Of a DNA stretch of 64,000 bases, positions 40,553-49,451 are shown piece by piece (position 1 is the stretch's first letter; every line of letters begins with the position of its first letter). This DNA comes from Cryobacterium sp. BB307. Its GTDB lineage: Bacteria; Actinomycetota; Actinomycetes; Actinomycetales; Microbacteriaceae. The stretch lies in assembly GCF_012274275.1 (NCBI RefSeq), contig NZ_JAANZA010000002.1, forward strand, positions 496,001 through 560,000. Reading direction: 5' to 3'. The position numbers and the translations under genes are program-made. The notes under the pieces are model-generated. The model ran no database searches, was not told the origin of the DNA, and saw only the letters and a program-made list of their open reading frames with translations.

Positions 40553-41926
40553 GTGTCCGAACAGAACTTTGACCTGGTTGTCCTCGGAGGCGGAAGCGGC
40601 GGATACGCGGCTGCACTCCGTGCGACCCAGCTCGGCATGAGCGTCGCTCTGATCGAGAAGAACAAGGTTGGCGGTACATGCCTTCACGTCGGGTGCATCC
40701 CGACGAAGGCGCTGCTCCACTCGGCCGAGGTTGCTGATGTCGCCCGCGACTCAGCAAAGTACGGTGTCAACACCCAGCTCGACGGCATCGACATCTCTGC
40801 GGTCACCGCGTACCGCGAGGGCATCGTCGCCAGCAAGTACAAGGGACTGCAGGGGCTGATCAAGGCGCGCGGCATCACCACGATCGAGGGTGAGGGGCGC
40901 CTGGTCGCACCGACCACGGTCGAGGTGAACGGCGACCGCATCACCGGCAAGAACGTCGTGCTCGCCACCGGCTCCTACTCGCGGTCGCTTCCGGGCCTTG
41001 AGCTCGGCGGTCGCGTGATCACCTCGGAGCAGGCGCTCACGCTCGACTTCGTGCCGAAGAAGGTCGCGGTGCTCGGTGGCGGTGTCATCGGCGTCGAGTT
41101 CTCGAGCGTCTGGCGCTCCTGGGGTGCCGAGGTGACCATCATCGAGGCGCTCCCCCGCCTTGTGCCCAACGAGGACGAGTCGGTCAGCAAGCAGTTCGAG
41201 CGCGCGTTCCGCAAGCGTGGGATCGACTTCAAGGTCGGCACGCGCTTCGAGAGCGTCACCCAGAACGAGAACGGCGTCGTCGTCACGGTCGAGGGCGGCG
41301 GAACCGTCGAGGCGGAGCTGCTGCTCGTCGCGGTCGGTCGCGGCCCGGTCACGCAGGGACTCGGCTTCGAAGAGGCCGGCATCACCATGGACCGCGGCTT
41401 CGTGCTCACCAACGAGCGCCTCGCCACCAACGTGCCCGGCGTCTACGCGGTCGGTGACATCGTCCCCGGACTGCAGCTCGCGCACCGCAGCTTCCAGCAG
41501 GGCATCTTCGTTGCCGAGGAGATTGCAGGCCTGAACCCGATCGTCGTCTCAGACACCAACATTCCGAAGGTCACCTACTCCGACCCCGAGGTCGCATCCG
41601 TGGGACTCACCGAGGCGAAGGCCAAGGAGCAGTACGGCGACAGCTCGGTGACCAGCTACGACTACAACCTCGCCGGCAACGGCAAGAGCTCGATCATCGG
41701 CACGACCGGCTCGATCAAGGTCGTCCGCGTCAACGACGGCCCGGTCGTCGGCGTGCACATGATCGGCGCCCGCGTGGGTGAACTCATCGGCGAAGCGCAG
41801 CTCGCGGTTAACTGGGAGGCGTACCCGGAGGATGTCGCGCCGCTCGTCCACGCACACCCGACGCAGAACGAGGCGCTCGGAGAGGCGTTCCTCGCCCTCG
41901 CCGGCAAGCCGCTTCACGCAATGTGA
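40553..41926 (+). CDS. lpdA: Dihydrolipoyl dehydrogenase (E3)
   Basis: 457 residues; GTG start 6 nt after AGGGAG (a TTG two codons earlier is possible). FAD-binding LVVLGGGSGGYAAALRA opens the protein, and the redox disulfide is GGTCLHVGCIPTKALL (Cys pair near 43 and 48). The NAD site is VAVLGGGVIGVEFSSVW, and the C-terminal HAHPTQNE contributes the catalytic His. It reoxidises lipoamide for 2-oxoacid dehydrogenase complexes. The E2 gene follows 46 nt later in the same direction. Confidence 0.95.
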   Translation: MSEQNFDLVVLGGGSGGYAAALRATQLGMSVALIEKNKVGGTCLHVGCIPTKALLHSAEVADVARDSAKYGVNTQLDGIDISAVTAYREGIVASKYKGLQGLIKARGITTIEGEGRLVAPTTVEVNGDRITGKNVVLATGSYSRSLPGLELGGRVITSEQALTLDFVPKKVAVLGGGVIGVEFSSVWRSWGAEVTIIEALPRLVPNEDESVSKQFERAFRKRGIDFKVGTRFESVTQNENGVVVTVEGGGTVEAELLLVAVGRGPVTQGLGFEEAGITMDRGFVLTNERLATNVPGVYAVGDIVPGLQLAHRSFQQGIFVAEEIAGLNPIVVSDTNIPKVTYSDPEVASVGLTEAKAKEQYGDSSVTSYDYNLAGNGKSSIIGTTGSIKVVRVNDGPVVGVHMIGARVGELIGEAQLAVNWEAYPEDVAPLVHAHPTQNEALGEAFLALAGKPLHAM

Positions 41927-41972
41927 CACGAACTAACCTAGAACCACGGTCTTCCAGAAGGAGCAAATACTG

Positions 41973-43535
41973 ATGAGCGAATCCGTCAACCTCCCGGCAC
42001 TCGGGGAGAGTGTCACAGAGGGTACGGTTACCCGCTGGCTGAAGCAGGTCGGCGACCGGATCGAGGTCGACGAACCTCTCGTCGAGGTCTCGACCGACAA
42101 GGTCGACACCGAGATCCCGTCCCCGATCGCCGGCGTGCTCGAGCAGATCCTCGTTCAGGAAGACGAGACGGTCGACGTCGGTACGCCCCTCGCGATGGTC
42201 GGAGACGGAACCGGCGGCGGCGAGGCTCCGGCCGCGCCAGCTGCAGAGCCGGTAGCAGCTGAGGCCGCACCGGCTCCCGCTCAGGAAGCTCCCGCGGAAC
42301 CCGTGCAGCAGGAAGCGCCTGCCGCGCAGCCCGCTCCGGTCGAAGAGGCGCCTGCCGCTCCGGCTCCGGCCGAGGCGGCGCCCGCTCAGCAGCAGGTCTC
42401 GCAGCCAGAGGCTCAGCAGCAGGAGCAGCAGGCTCCTGCTGTAGTCCCGTCAACCGAGGCTCCCGCGCCCGCAGAGGCGGCTCCGGCCGCTCCCCCGGCT
42501 CCCGCGGCCCAGGTCGACCAGCCGCCGGCGGCGCCAGCGGCCGAGCCCGCTCCTGCACAGGAGGCACCTGCTGCGCCGGCCGCTCCCGAACAGGCTGAGC
42601 CGGCCACCGGCGGTGGCCACGCTGGCACCGGCTACGTCACCCCGATCGTCCGCAAGCTTGCGAACGAGAGGGGCGTCAACCTGAACCAGCTCTCCGGCTC
42701 GGGTGTCGGCGGTCGCATCCGCAAGCAGGATGTCCTCGCCGCAGCGGGCGGACCCGCCGAGGCGGGCGAAGCAGCGCCGGCAGCGGTTGTCAGCGCGCAC
42801 GCTCCGCTGGAGACGTCGCCGCTGCGCGGCACGAGCGTTCCGATGTCGCGCCTTCGCAAGGTCGTCGCAGAGCGCGCGGTCGTCTCGATGCAGACATCCG
42901 CGCAGCTCACCACCGTTGTCGAGGTGGATGTGACGGCCGTCGCCAAGCTGCGTGACCGGGTCAAGGGCGAGTTCCAGCAGAAGACGGGCACCAAGCTCTC
43001 GTTCCTGCCGTTCTTCACCCTCGCGGCGGCGGAGGCGCTCAAGGCGTACCCGATCATCAACGCGACGATCGACGGCGACAACATCGTCTACCCGCCGCAC
43101 GAGAACATCAGCATCGCGGTCGACACCGAACGCGGACTGCTCACCCCGGTGGTGCGTGACGCGAGCGACCTCAACGTCGCTCAGCTCGCGCAGCAGATCG
43201 CGGACCTCGCGGAGCGCACGCGTGACAACAAGCTGAAGCCGGACGAGCTCGCTGGCGGCACCTTCACGGTGACCAACACCGGCTCGCGCGGTGCGCTGTT
43301 CGACACGCCCGTGGTGTTCCTGCCGCAGTCGGCGATCCTCGGCACCGGCATCGTCACCAAGCGCCCGGTCGTCGTCTCCGACAACGGCATGGATGCGATC
43401 TCGATCCGCTCGGTCGTCTACCTGGCGCTGTCGTACGATCACCGCATCGTCGATGGTGCTGACGCAGCTCGCTTCCTGGTCACGGTGAAGAACCGCCTCG
43501 AGGAGGGCAACTTCGAGGGCAACCTCGGCCTGTAG
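41973..43535 (+). CDS. sucB: Dihydrolipoyllysine-residue acyltransferase, 2-oxoglutarate dehydrogenase E2-type
   Basis: 520 residues with an AAGGAG site. The lipoyl domain (1-80) carries the lipoylated Lys43 in STDKVDTEIPS. A long Ala/Pro/Glu/Gln linker (about 85-210) follows, then the peripheral subunit-binding domain (TPIVRKLANERGVNLNQL, about 220-255) and the catalytic domain with SYDHRIVDGADAARFL near the C-terminus. The lipoyl motif and the single lipoyl domain suit SucB; an E2 for pyruvate or a shared actinobacterial complex is possible. Co-transcribed with lpdA. Confidence 0.92.
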   Translation: MSESVNLPALGESVTEGTVTRWLKQVGDRIEVDEPLVEVSTDKVDTEIPSPIAGVLEQILVQEDETVDVGTPLAMVGDGTGGGEAPAAPAAEPVAAEAAPAPAQEAPAEPVQQEAPAAQPAPVEEAPAAPAPAEAAPAQQQVSQPEAQQQEQQAPAVVPSTEAPAPAEAAPAAPPAPAAQVDQPPAAPAAEPAPAQEAPAAPAAPEQAEPATGGGHAGTGYVTPIVRKLANERGVNLNQLSGSGVGGRIRKQDVLAAAGGPAEAGEAAPAAVVSAHAPLETSPLRGTSVPMSRLRKVVAERAVVSMQTSAQLTTVVEVDVTAVAKLRDRVKGEFQQKTGTKLSFLPFFTLAAAEALKAYPIINATIDGDNIVYPPHENISIAVDTERGLLTPVVRDASDLNVAQLAQQIADLAERTRDNKLKPDELAGGTFTVTNTGSRGALFDTPVVFLPQSAILGTGIVTKRPVVVSDNGMDAISIRSVVYLALSYDHRIVDGADAARFLVTVKNRLEEGNFEGNLGL

Positions 43536-43556
43536 TCGACGCAAACGCTCCATCCG

Positions 43557-43582
43557 GCCCCGCTCCTTCACTGGAGCGGGGC
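43557..43582 (+). terminator. Hairpin after sucB
   Basis: A perfect 10-bp GC-rich stem (43557-43566 with 43573-43582) with a 6-nt loop lies between convergent sucB and the kinase-like gene. Only a weak T-run follows. Confidence 0.65.
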
Positions 43583-43595
43583 GGATTCGTTAAGG

Positions 43596-43619
43596 GGTCT
43601 CGACAAGCTCGACCACCGG
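43596..43619. repeat. Short dispersed REP-like palindrome
   Basis: A 24-bp imperfect palindrome beginning GGTCTCGACAAGC and ending TCGACCACCGG lies between the sucB hairpin and the kinase stop. Its GGTxTCGA...CC outline resembles the longer repeats at 49368 and 50915. Similar extragenic repeats are common in Microbacteriaceae from memory; only one copy of this form is in the window. Confidence 0.5.
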
Positions 43620-43628
43620 AGTGGCGGA

Positions 43629-45053
43629 TCATTCGAACAGGAGCTCGCGGATGCGCCAGCCTGCATCGCTGCGCACGATGAGGAGAGACGCTGTCGCGGC
43701 ATCCGGCTCGACCGACACGGAGATCAGCACCGCGTCGCCCAGTTCCTCGACCAACTCGAGAGTTGCGTCAGCAACCCGGATCGGCGCGGACTCCTCTCCC
43801 ATCTGGGCGAGGCGGATGGCGTCGGCGTCGCGCTCGAGCATCGCCGAGCCGGGCTGATCCACGGCATCGAGGCAGAGCACCGACCTGGCCTCAAAACATT
43901 GGTCCCGCGCAGCGAGCAGCGCTTCGGCGGCCGCCAATGGGTCATCGCCAAGAATGGCCGGATTGGCCGTCTCAGTTGAGGTAGGTTGCGCAACAACGGG
44001 CTGCGGTTCGAGATCAGAACCAGCTCCCGGCTGCAGAAGCACCGCTGTCGCAACGATGGCCGCCACCATGGCGGCCGCGGCGACCCAAAACGGCTTCCGC
44101 ACTGTTCGAAGTGACTGCGCCGCTCGAAGCGTACGATCACGGGTTTTCTGCGCCCATTCCCCGGCCAGCGACTCCAGCCACGCAGGCAGGTGTGCGCCAG
44201 CCAGCACGAGGGACGGTGCAGCTGACGCTTCCGCCTCAGGTGCATCCCCGCCGCGCGCGATGACTATCCGAGCGGGCGGCCCCGCGATCGGCGGGACATC
44301 AAAGCGCATCGGCACGGGGTTAGCCGCGCGGAACAGCGACGGCGTCAGCGCGTCCCGCAGTTCCGTCGCGTTGTCGGGAACGTCGTCGAGGTCCACGGAG
44401 TGCACCCCGGCGGTTCCGAGCACAAGTCGCAGCAGGTCGACCAGCTGCCGGCAATCGGCAAGCGCACGATCGTGCTCTTCGAGCCGCGCTGTCGTGAGGC
44501 TGTACTCCTCTGGCGGTACCGGGAATGGGCCGATCAGCTCGGCGCGCCCGAATTCGGCCAGCACCGGTGCGCCCACCGCGTCGAAGTGGATCACGCCGGG
44601 TCGCAGGTCGCCATGTGCTACGCCGACCCGGTGAAGTTCCGCCACCGCTTCCAGTGTCGGCACCAGCAGAGTCACCGCCTCACCAGGAGCAAGACTGCCG
44701 CGGTCAGCGAGCAGCCTGGCCAGGCTCACCCGCCCCAATCTGGCCATGATCAGGCAGGGGCGGTCATCCGGGTCCATCGCGATGTCGACCAGCTCGACGA
44801 TGTGACGATGTGAGACTCGCCCGAGCGCCTCGAGCTCGGTGTCGATCTCGCGCCGCGGTGTCCCCGACAGAAACCGTTTGATCGCGACCGTCTCCCCTGC
44901 ACCATCCGGTGCGCTGCGGTGCCCGAGCCACACTTCTGCGCGGCTACCGGCACCGAGCAGCCGCACGAGCCGGTAGCCGCCGATCGAATCCACGAGCCGA
45001 TCATCCGCCACCACCAAGCCGTGCCCCGACCCGGCTGCGGCCGCTGTGTTCAC
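43629..45053 (-). CDS. Degenerate serine/threonine kinase-like membrane protein (probable pseudokinase)
   Basis: 474 residues. A protein-kinase-like domain occupies about 25-290: glycine loop LGAGSRAEVWLG, Lys59 in VAIKRF, but the catalytic loop reads AHGDLRPGVI (147-156) with Arg of HRD and the Asn missing, and DFG is EFG (167-169). One membrane segment (about 322-341) separates it from an external C-terminal domain of about 130 residues with a SnoaL-like or Ntf2-like look. Catalysis is doubtful; a scaffold or sensor role is likely. It is divergent from the DUF4191 gene. Confidence 0.7.
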   Translation of the reverse strand: MNTAAAAGSGHGLVVADDRLVDSIGGYRLVRLLGAGSRAEVWLGHRSAPDGAGETVAIKRFLSGTPRREIDTELEALGRVSHRHIVELVDIAMDPDDRPCLIMARLGRVSLARLLADRGSLAPGEAVTLLVPTLEAVAELHRVGVAHGDLRPGVIHFDAVGAPVLAEFGRAELIGPFPVPPEEYSLTTARLEEHDRALADCRQLVDLLRLVLGTAGVHSVDLDDVPDNATELRDALTPSLFRAANPVPMRFDVPPIAGPPARIVIARGGDAPEAEASAAPSLVLAGAHLPAWLESLAGEWAQKTRDRTLRAAQSLRTVRKPFWVAAAAMVAAIVATAVLLQPGAGSDLEPQPVVAQPTSTETANPAILGDDPLAAAEALLAARDQCFEARSVLCLDAVDQPGSAMLERDADAIRLAQMGEESAPIRVADATLELVEELGDAVLISVSVEPDAATASLLIVRSDAGWRIRELLFE

Positions 45054-45090
45054 AGCGATGCTGGCGGGATTGGGGCGGAGCGGAAAGCCC

Positions 45091-45096
45091 TATCCT
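45091..45096 (+). promoter_or_regulatory. -10 element for leaderless DUF4191 gene
   Basis: TATCCT, 6 nt, then the ATG at 45103. Confidence 0.5.
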
Positions 45097-45102
45097 TGAA
45101 GC

Positions 45103-45828
45103 ATGGCGCGAAGCGAGAAAGCCCCCAAGGCTCCGAAACCCCAAAAGGAGCCAGGCCGGCTCAAGCAGATGTACCAGGTGTACAAGATGACGCGCCGGGA
45201 GGATCCCGGCTCGGTCTGGTACATGCTCGCTGGCTTCGTGCTGCCGCTGCTCCTCGCCATCCTGCTCGGCGTGCTGCTGTCGCGCGACAGCATCTTCGGG
45301 CTCATCATGTGGGTTCTGGCCGGCATCCTCGGTGGCCTTCTCGGCTTCATGATCGTGCTGGGCCGCCGCGCCGAGCAGGCCGCGTACAAGCAGATCGAGG
45401 GGCAACCCGGCGCGGTCGGTGCGGTGCTGAAGAGCTCACTCCCCCGCGGCTGGACCGGCAGCGAGATGCCGGTCGCCATCAGCCCGCGCACTCAGGACGC
45501 CGTCTACCGCGCGGTCGGCAAGGGAGGCGTCGTGCTGATCGGCGAAGGCCCAGCGTCGCGCACCCAGCGGATGCTGGATGACGAGCGCCGCAAGGTGGCC
45601 CGCATCCTCCCCAATGTGCCCATCCACGTGCTGCACGTCGGACCGGACATCGACTCCGTGCCGCTTGCGAAGATGTCGAAGAAATTCAAGCGCTACAAGA
45701 AGGCGCTGAACCGGGCAGAGATCTACGCGGTCAGCAACCGCGTGAAGTCGCTGTCGAGCAAGGGCACCAACCTGCCGATCCCGAAGGGCATCGACCCGAC
45801 CAAGGTGCGCGCACCGCGCCCGCGCTGA
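45103..45828 (+). CDS. DUF4191 family membrane protein
   Basis: 241 residues. A basic N-terminus (about 1-40, Lys/Pro rich) is followed by two membrane segments (about 42-60 and 65-86) and a soluble domain with GRRAEQAAYKQIEGQPGAVGAVL and KGGVVLIGEGP, the DUF4191 pattern. It is conserved next to the glutamine synthetase locus of actinobacteria; function unknown. Leaderless start from TATCCT. Confidence 0.85.
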   Translation: MARSEKAPKAPKPQKEPGRLKQMYQVYKMTRREDPGSVWYMLAGFVLPLLLAILLGVLLSRDSIFGLIMWVLAGILGGLLGFMIVLGRRAEQAAYKQIEGQPGAVGAVLKSSLPRGWTGSEMPVAISPRTQDAVYRAVGKGGVVLIGEGPASRTQRMLDDERRKVARILPNVPIHVLHVGPDIDSVPLAKMSKKFKRYKKALNRAEIYAVSNRVKSLSSKGTNLPIPKGIDPTKVRAPRPR

Positions 45829-45831
45829 CGC

Positions 45832-46248
45832 TCAGACTCGCACCAGGACGGTGCCGGCAGCCAGGTCGTGAAGGCCGCGCTGGTCGTGGTCCCAGATCAC
45901 TGCCGGGATCACCAGGCACAGCAGCATTGTGCGCACGACCGGCCGCCACACGCCGATCCAGCCCGTCTTCACCGGCACGACCCGCATCCCGAACACGAGA
46001 TGCCCGATGCTGCCGGCCGCGAGGATGATGAACAGCACCTGCAGGCCGGCGAAGATCCACAGCGTCACCCACGGATCGCCACCGAAAAAGGCGAGCGAGA
46101 TGATGTAGCCGGGGATCCAGTCGACCACGAGCGCCCCGATGCGGCGCCCGAGTCGGCCCACCGAGCGGGGTCCGGATGCGGGGAGACCGAGCCGCTTCCC
46201 CGGCCAATCATCGGAGGTGTCAGGGGAAGTCGGGGGTACGCTGGCCAT
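45832..46248 (-). CDS. RDD family membrane protein
   Basis: 138 residues, three or four membrane segments. The first segment begins RRIGALVVDWIPGYIISLAFFG, the RDD signature with conserved Arg and Asp residues; GHLVFGMRVVPV follows. Role unknown, sometimes linked with ion exchange. It lies convergently to DUF4191 (3-nt gap) and divergently from glnA1, as in other actinobacteria. TAGGAT lies 6 nt before the ATG. Confidence 0.85.
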   Translation of the reverse strand: MASVPPTSPDTSDDWPGKRLGLPASGPRSVGRLGRRIGALVVDWIPGYIISLAFFGGDPWVTLWIFAGLQVLFIILAAGSIGHLVFGMRVVPVKTGWIGVWRPVVRTMLLCLVIPAVIWDHDQRGLHDLAAGTVLVRV

Positions 46249-46254
46249 CAGACC

Positions 46255-46260
46255 ATCCTA
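46255..46260 (-). promoter_or_regulatory. -10 element for leaderless RDD gene
   Basis: On the minus strand TAGGAT, 6 nt, then the ATG at 46248. Confidence 0.5.
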
Positions 46261-46293
46261 GGAGCGCGCCGCGAAGGGCCCGTTCGCGGATGC

Positions 46294-46331
46294 GAAACAC
46301 CGCCGAAACATTTGCGACACGGTTGCGAAAT
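46294..46331 (+). promoter_or_regulatory. Candidate GlnR-box array upstream of glnA1
   Basis: Four 5-mers, GAAAC, GAAAC, GACAC and GAAAT, start at 46294, 46305, 46316 and 46327, each separated by exactly 6 nt. This equals the gTnAC-n6-GaAAC repeat layout of actinobacterial GlnR sites. A TACCCT hexamer at 46342-46347 with no good -35 places the array near -40, as expected for an activator. Confidence 0.7.
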
Positions 46332-46399
46332 CGCCCGCGCATACCCTCGTTTTCATCAGCACTGCGACCGCCCACGCACAAGAAAAAGGAGTGCACTGC

Positions 46400-47824
46400 A
46401 TGTTCCGCGATCCCTCGGAAGTCCTGTCGTTCATCAAGGAGACGGACGTCAAGTTCCTCGACATCCGCTTCACCGATCTGCCGGGCGTGCAGCAGCACTT
46501 CAACATCCCCGCGTCGACCGTGGACGAGGACTTCTTCACCGTTGGGCAGCTTTTCGATGGCTCGTCCATTCGCGGTTTCGCGAGCATCCACGAATCGGAC
46601 ATGCAGCTGATCCCGGATGTGTCCACCGCCTACATCGACCCCTTCCGCGTAGAGCGCACGCTCATCATGCTCTTCGACATCCACAACCCCCGCAATGGCG
46701 AGGTGTACGGGCGCGACCCACGCCAAGTGGCTAAGAAGGCCGAGAAGTACCTCGCCTCCACCGGCATCGCCGATACCGCGTACTTCGCCCCTGAGGCGGA
46801 GTTCTACATCTTCGACGACGTGCGGTACGAGACCAAGCAGAACCAGAGCTACTTCTATGTCGACTCCAGTGAGGGCGCGTGGAACTCTGGCCGGGTCGAA
46901 GAGGGCGGGAACCTAGCCAATAAGACGCCGTTCAAGGGCGGATACTTCCCGGTCAGCCCCGTCGACCAGCACGCGGACCTGCGTGACGACATCGTGCTCA
47001 AGCTCGAGGATGCGGGCCTTCAGGTGGAGCGCTCGCACCACGAGGTCGGCACGGCAGGCCAGGGTGAGATCAACTACCGCTTCGAGACGATGGTGCACGC
47101 GGCCGACGACATCCTGAAGTTCAAGTACATCGTCAAGAACACCGCCACCGAGTGGGGCAAGACCGCGACCTTCATGCCGAAGCCGCTGTTCGGTGACAAC
47201 GGATCGGGCATGCATGTGCACCAGTCGCTGTGGAGTGGCGGTGAGCCCCTGTTCTACGACGAGACCGGCTACGGCGGGCTCTCCGATATCGCTCGCTGGT
47301 ACATCGGCGGCCTGCTGAAGCACGCGCCCGCGCTGCTCGCGTTCACCAACCCGAGCATCAACAGCTTCCGGCGGCTGGTCCCGGGCTTCGAGGCTCCCGT
47401 CAACCTGGTCTACTCGGCTGGCAACCGCTCGGCCGCTATCCGGATTCCCATCACCGGCACCAACCCGAAGGCCAAGCGCATCGAGTTCCGTGCACCGGAT
47501 GCCTCCGGCAACCCGTACCTGGCGTTCGCCGCCCAGCTCATGGCCGGAATCGACGGCATCCGGAACAAAATCGAGCCGCTCGAACCCATCGACAAGGACC
47601 TCTACGAGCTGCCGCCAGAGGAGGCCCGCAACATCCCGCAGCTGCCGGGGTCGCTTGCTGAGGCGCTCGAGGCGCTCGAGGCTGACAACGACTTCCTGAC
47701 CGCTGGTGGAGTGTTCACGCAGGATCTCATCGAGACCTGGATCGCGTACAAGCGCGAGAAGGAGCTTCTGCCCCTCGCGCAGCGCCCTCACCCCTACGAG
47801 TACGAGCTGTACTTCGGGGTGTAG
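46400..47824 (+). CDS. glnA: Glutamine synthetase type I (adenylylatable)
   Basis: 474 residues from the ATG at 46400, which has an AAAGGAG site at 8 nt; an earlier GTG is less suitable. Signatures are [55 protein letters not shown] (ATP/ammonia site) and NRSAAIRIP. Tyr402 in [11 protein letters not shown] is the adenylylation site used by GlnE, which is encoded downstream at 50943-53864. It makes glutamine from glutamate and ammonia. The GlnR-like array upstream indicates nitrogen control. Confidence 0.96.
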   Translation: MFRDPSEVLSFIKETDVKFLDIRFTDLPGVQQHFNIPASTVDEDFFTVGQLFDGSSIRGFASIHESDMQLIPDVSTAYIDPFRVERTLIMLFDIHNPRNGEVYGRDPRQVAKKAEKYLASTGIADTAYFAPEAEFYIFDDVRYETKQNQSYFYVDSSEGAWNSGRVEEGGNLANKTPFKGGYFPVSPVDQHADLRDDIVLKLEDAGLQVERSHHEVGTAGQGEINYRFETMVHAADDILKFKYIVKNTATEWGKTATFMPKPLFGDNGSGMHVHQSLWSGGEPLFYDETGYGGLSDIARWYIGGLLKHAPALLAFTNPSINSFRRLVPGFEAPVNLVYSAGNRSAAIRIPITGTNPKAKRIEFRAPDASGNPYLAFAAQLMAGIDGIRNKIEPLEPIDKDLYELPPEEARNIPQLPGSLAEALEALEADNDFLTAGGVFTQDLIETWIAYKREKELLPLAQRPHPYEYELYFGV

Positions 47825-47880
47825 CCCGCGGCGGCTGGGAACTCGGCGCGATCTCACGGCGGTTGTTAGACCGGCGTGAC

Positions 47881-47886
47881 TACTGT
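47881..47886 (+). promoter_or_regulatory. -10 element for leaderless mini binding-protein gene
   Basis: TACTGT, 7 nt, then the ATG at 47894; supports that start over the upstream GTG. Confidence 0.5.
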
Positions 47887-47893
47887 GGCCGGC

Positions 47894-48370
47894 ATGCGTC
47901 GATCATTTCTCGCACTAGTGCTGGGAGTGGCCATCGCGTCGATGACCGGATGCACGTCGATCCCGGCGGACCCTGATGGGACCTTGGACCGCGTAACGGG
48001 CGGTGAGCTGCGCGTCGGCGTCTCCCACCATCCACCGTGGGTCGTCGTACCGGAATCCGGTGAGCCCGCTGGGCACGAGGCCGACCTCGTACGGGAGTTC
48101 GCGGAAACGCTTGATGCCAGCGTTGAGTGGGTCGCTTTGGGCGAGGAAGCGCTGATGCTCCACCTCGAGAACGGACGCCTCGACCTCGTGATCGGCGGAC
48201 TGACATCGGATACGCCGTGGACAGATTCTGCCGGCGTGACCCGCCCCTACCGCGAGTCCACCAACGATCTCGGGCAAACGGTGCAGCACGTCATGGCCGT
48301 TCCGCTCGGTGAGAACGCGTTTCTCGTCGAGCTGGAGACCTTCCTTCACGAGAACGGAGAAGGACCGTGA
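47894..48370 (+). CDS. Truncated periplasmic-binding-protein-like lipoprotein
   Basis: 158 residues from the ATG at 47894. A signal peptide ends in a lipobox (SMTGC, Cys near residue 19). Residues about 35-115 match lobe 1 of SBP_bac_3 amino-acid-binding proteins: GELRVGVSHHPPWVV, GHEADLVREFAETL and NGRLDLVIGGLTSDTPW. Most of lobe 2 is absent; a short C-terminal helix (NAFLVELETFLHENG) resembles the usual final helix. The stop overlaps the CDF gene by GTGA. Probably a compact ligand sensor or partner for the transporter. Confidence 0.75.
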   Translation: MRRSFLALVLGVAIASMTGCTSIPADPDGTLDRVTGGELRVGVSHHPPWVVVPESGEPAGHEADLVREFAETLDASVEWVALGEEALMLHLENGRLDLVIGGLTSDTPWTDSAGVTRPYRESTNDLGQTVQHVMAVPLGENAFLVELETFLHENGEGP

Positions 48371-49362
48371 CACGTCGGTTCGGCAGGACCGAGCTGCCGC
48401 CGGAACTCCAGGACGTGCTGAAGCGAGCCATCCGGATCGAGTGGATCACCATCTGCTTCCTTGTCGTGACGACGATCCTGTTGGGGCTCGTGCTCGGAAA
48501 CTCGCAGGCGATGAAAGCCGCGTGGCTCGAGGACCTGCTCTCGCTCGCGCCGCCGATCGCGTTCCTGGTCGCGGTGCGTGTCGTCAACCGGCCACCATCT
48601 GCCCGCTATCCGTACGGGCACCACCGTTCGATTGGCGTCGCGCACCTCGTTGCCGCTGTCGCGCTGACCGCGGTCGGAACGTTCCTGATCGTCGATTCCC
48701 TGAGCGGTTTGTTCCGGGCGGAGCATCCGACGATCGGGTCGGTCGTGATCTTCGGCCAACAGGTGTGGCTGGGCTGGCTCATGATCGGCGCACTGTCGCT
48801 GACGGTGGTTCCGCCGATCATCTTGGGTCGGATCAAGATGGAGCTCGCCGAACAACTCCACGACAAGGTGCTTTACGCCGACGCTGACATGAACAAGGCC
48901 GACTGGATGACCGCGGCGGGGTCGATGCTCGGCGTGTTCGGCATCGGGCTGGGCATCTGGTGGGCGGATGCCGTCGTCGCGACGCTGATCGGCTGCAGCA
49001 TCCTGTGGGACGGGTACAAGAACCTCAAGGCAGCGATCACCGATCTCGTCGACTCGCGCGCGACGACCGTGGACGATAGCGCGCCGCATCCGCTGATCCG
49101 TGAGGTCAACACCTACCTGCGGTCACTGCCGTGGGTAGAAGCGGCCGGTGCGCGCGTGCGGGACGAGGGTCACGTTCTGCACGTCGAGGCGTTCGTTGTG
49201 CCCGAAAGAGGGAAGGTGCGGCTCGAGCAGCTTCTGGAAGCGCGCGACGGATGCATCGACCTCGACTGGAAGATCGAGGACATCGTGATCGTGCCGGTGG
49301 GGCAGCTACCTGAAGAGGTCGGCGGTCCGAGCCGGGAGCGGCAGAGCGAGCGGAGCGGCTGA
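48367..49362 (+). CDS. Cation diffusion facilitator family transporter
   Basis: 331 residues, GTG start coupled to the preceding gene. Membrane segments occupy about 24-45, 57-72, 93-112, 130-150 and 180-215. The likely metal site is HDKVLYADADMNKADWMTAAGS, with the H/D and D/D spacing of CDF proteins. A cytoplasmic domain (about 230-320) follows. It would export divalent metal cations such as zinc, cobalt or iron; the metal is unknown. It is an accessory gene between glnA1 and glnE, fused in expression to a lipoprotein. Confidence 0.8.
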   Translation: MTRRFGRTELPPELQDVLKRAIRIEWITICFLVVTTILLGLVLGNSQAMKAAWLEDLLSLAPPIAFLVAVRVVNRPPSARYPYGHHRSIGVAHLVAAVALTAVGTFLIVDSLSGLFRAEHPTIGSVVIFGQQVWLGWLMIGALSLTVVPPIILGRIKMELAEQLHDKVLYADADMNKADWMTAAGSMLGVFGIGLGIWWADAVVATLIGCSILWDGYKNLKAAITDLVDSRATTVDDSAPHPLIREVNTYLRSLPWVEAAGARVRDEGHVLHVEAFVVPERGKVRLEQLLEARDGCIDLDWKIEDIVIVPVGQLPEEVGGPSRERQSERSG

Positions 49363-49367
49363 GGACG

Positions 49368-49404
49368 GGTTTCGAGACGATCGCTGCGCGATCCCTCAAT
49401 CAGC
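49368..49404. repeat. 37-bp direct repeat, left copy
   Basis: Starts GGTTTCGAGACGATCGC and ends CCTCAATCAGC; contains the hairpin GATCGC-TGC-GCGATC. It matches the copy at 50915-50951 at 35 of 37 positions in the same orientation. It begins 6 nt after the CDF stop. Confidence 0.85.
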
Positions 49405-49451
49405 GATTCCCGCGATCCCGTGGGCCGGCGGGTCCGTCACCAGCGTCAAGC

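Noticed and set aside
42220..42610. Repetitive DNA in sucB that could suggest a CRISPR or tandem array
   Set aside because: It is the Ala/Pro/Glu/Gln linker coding region of E2, in frame, with irregular units and no spacers.
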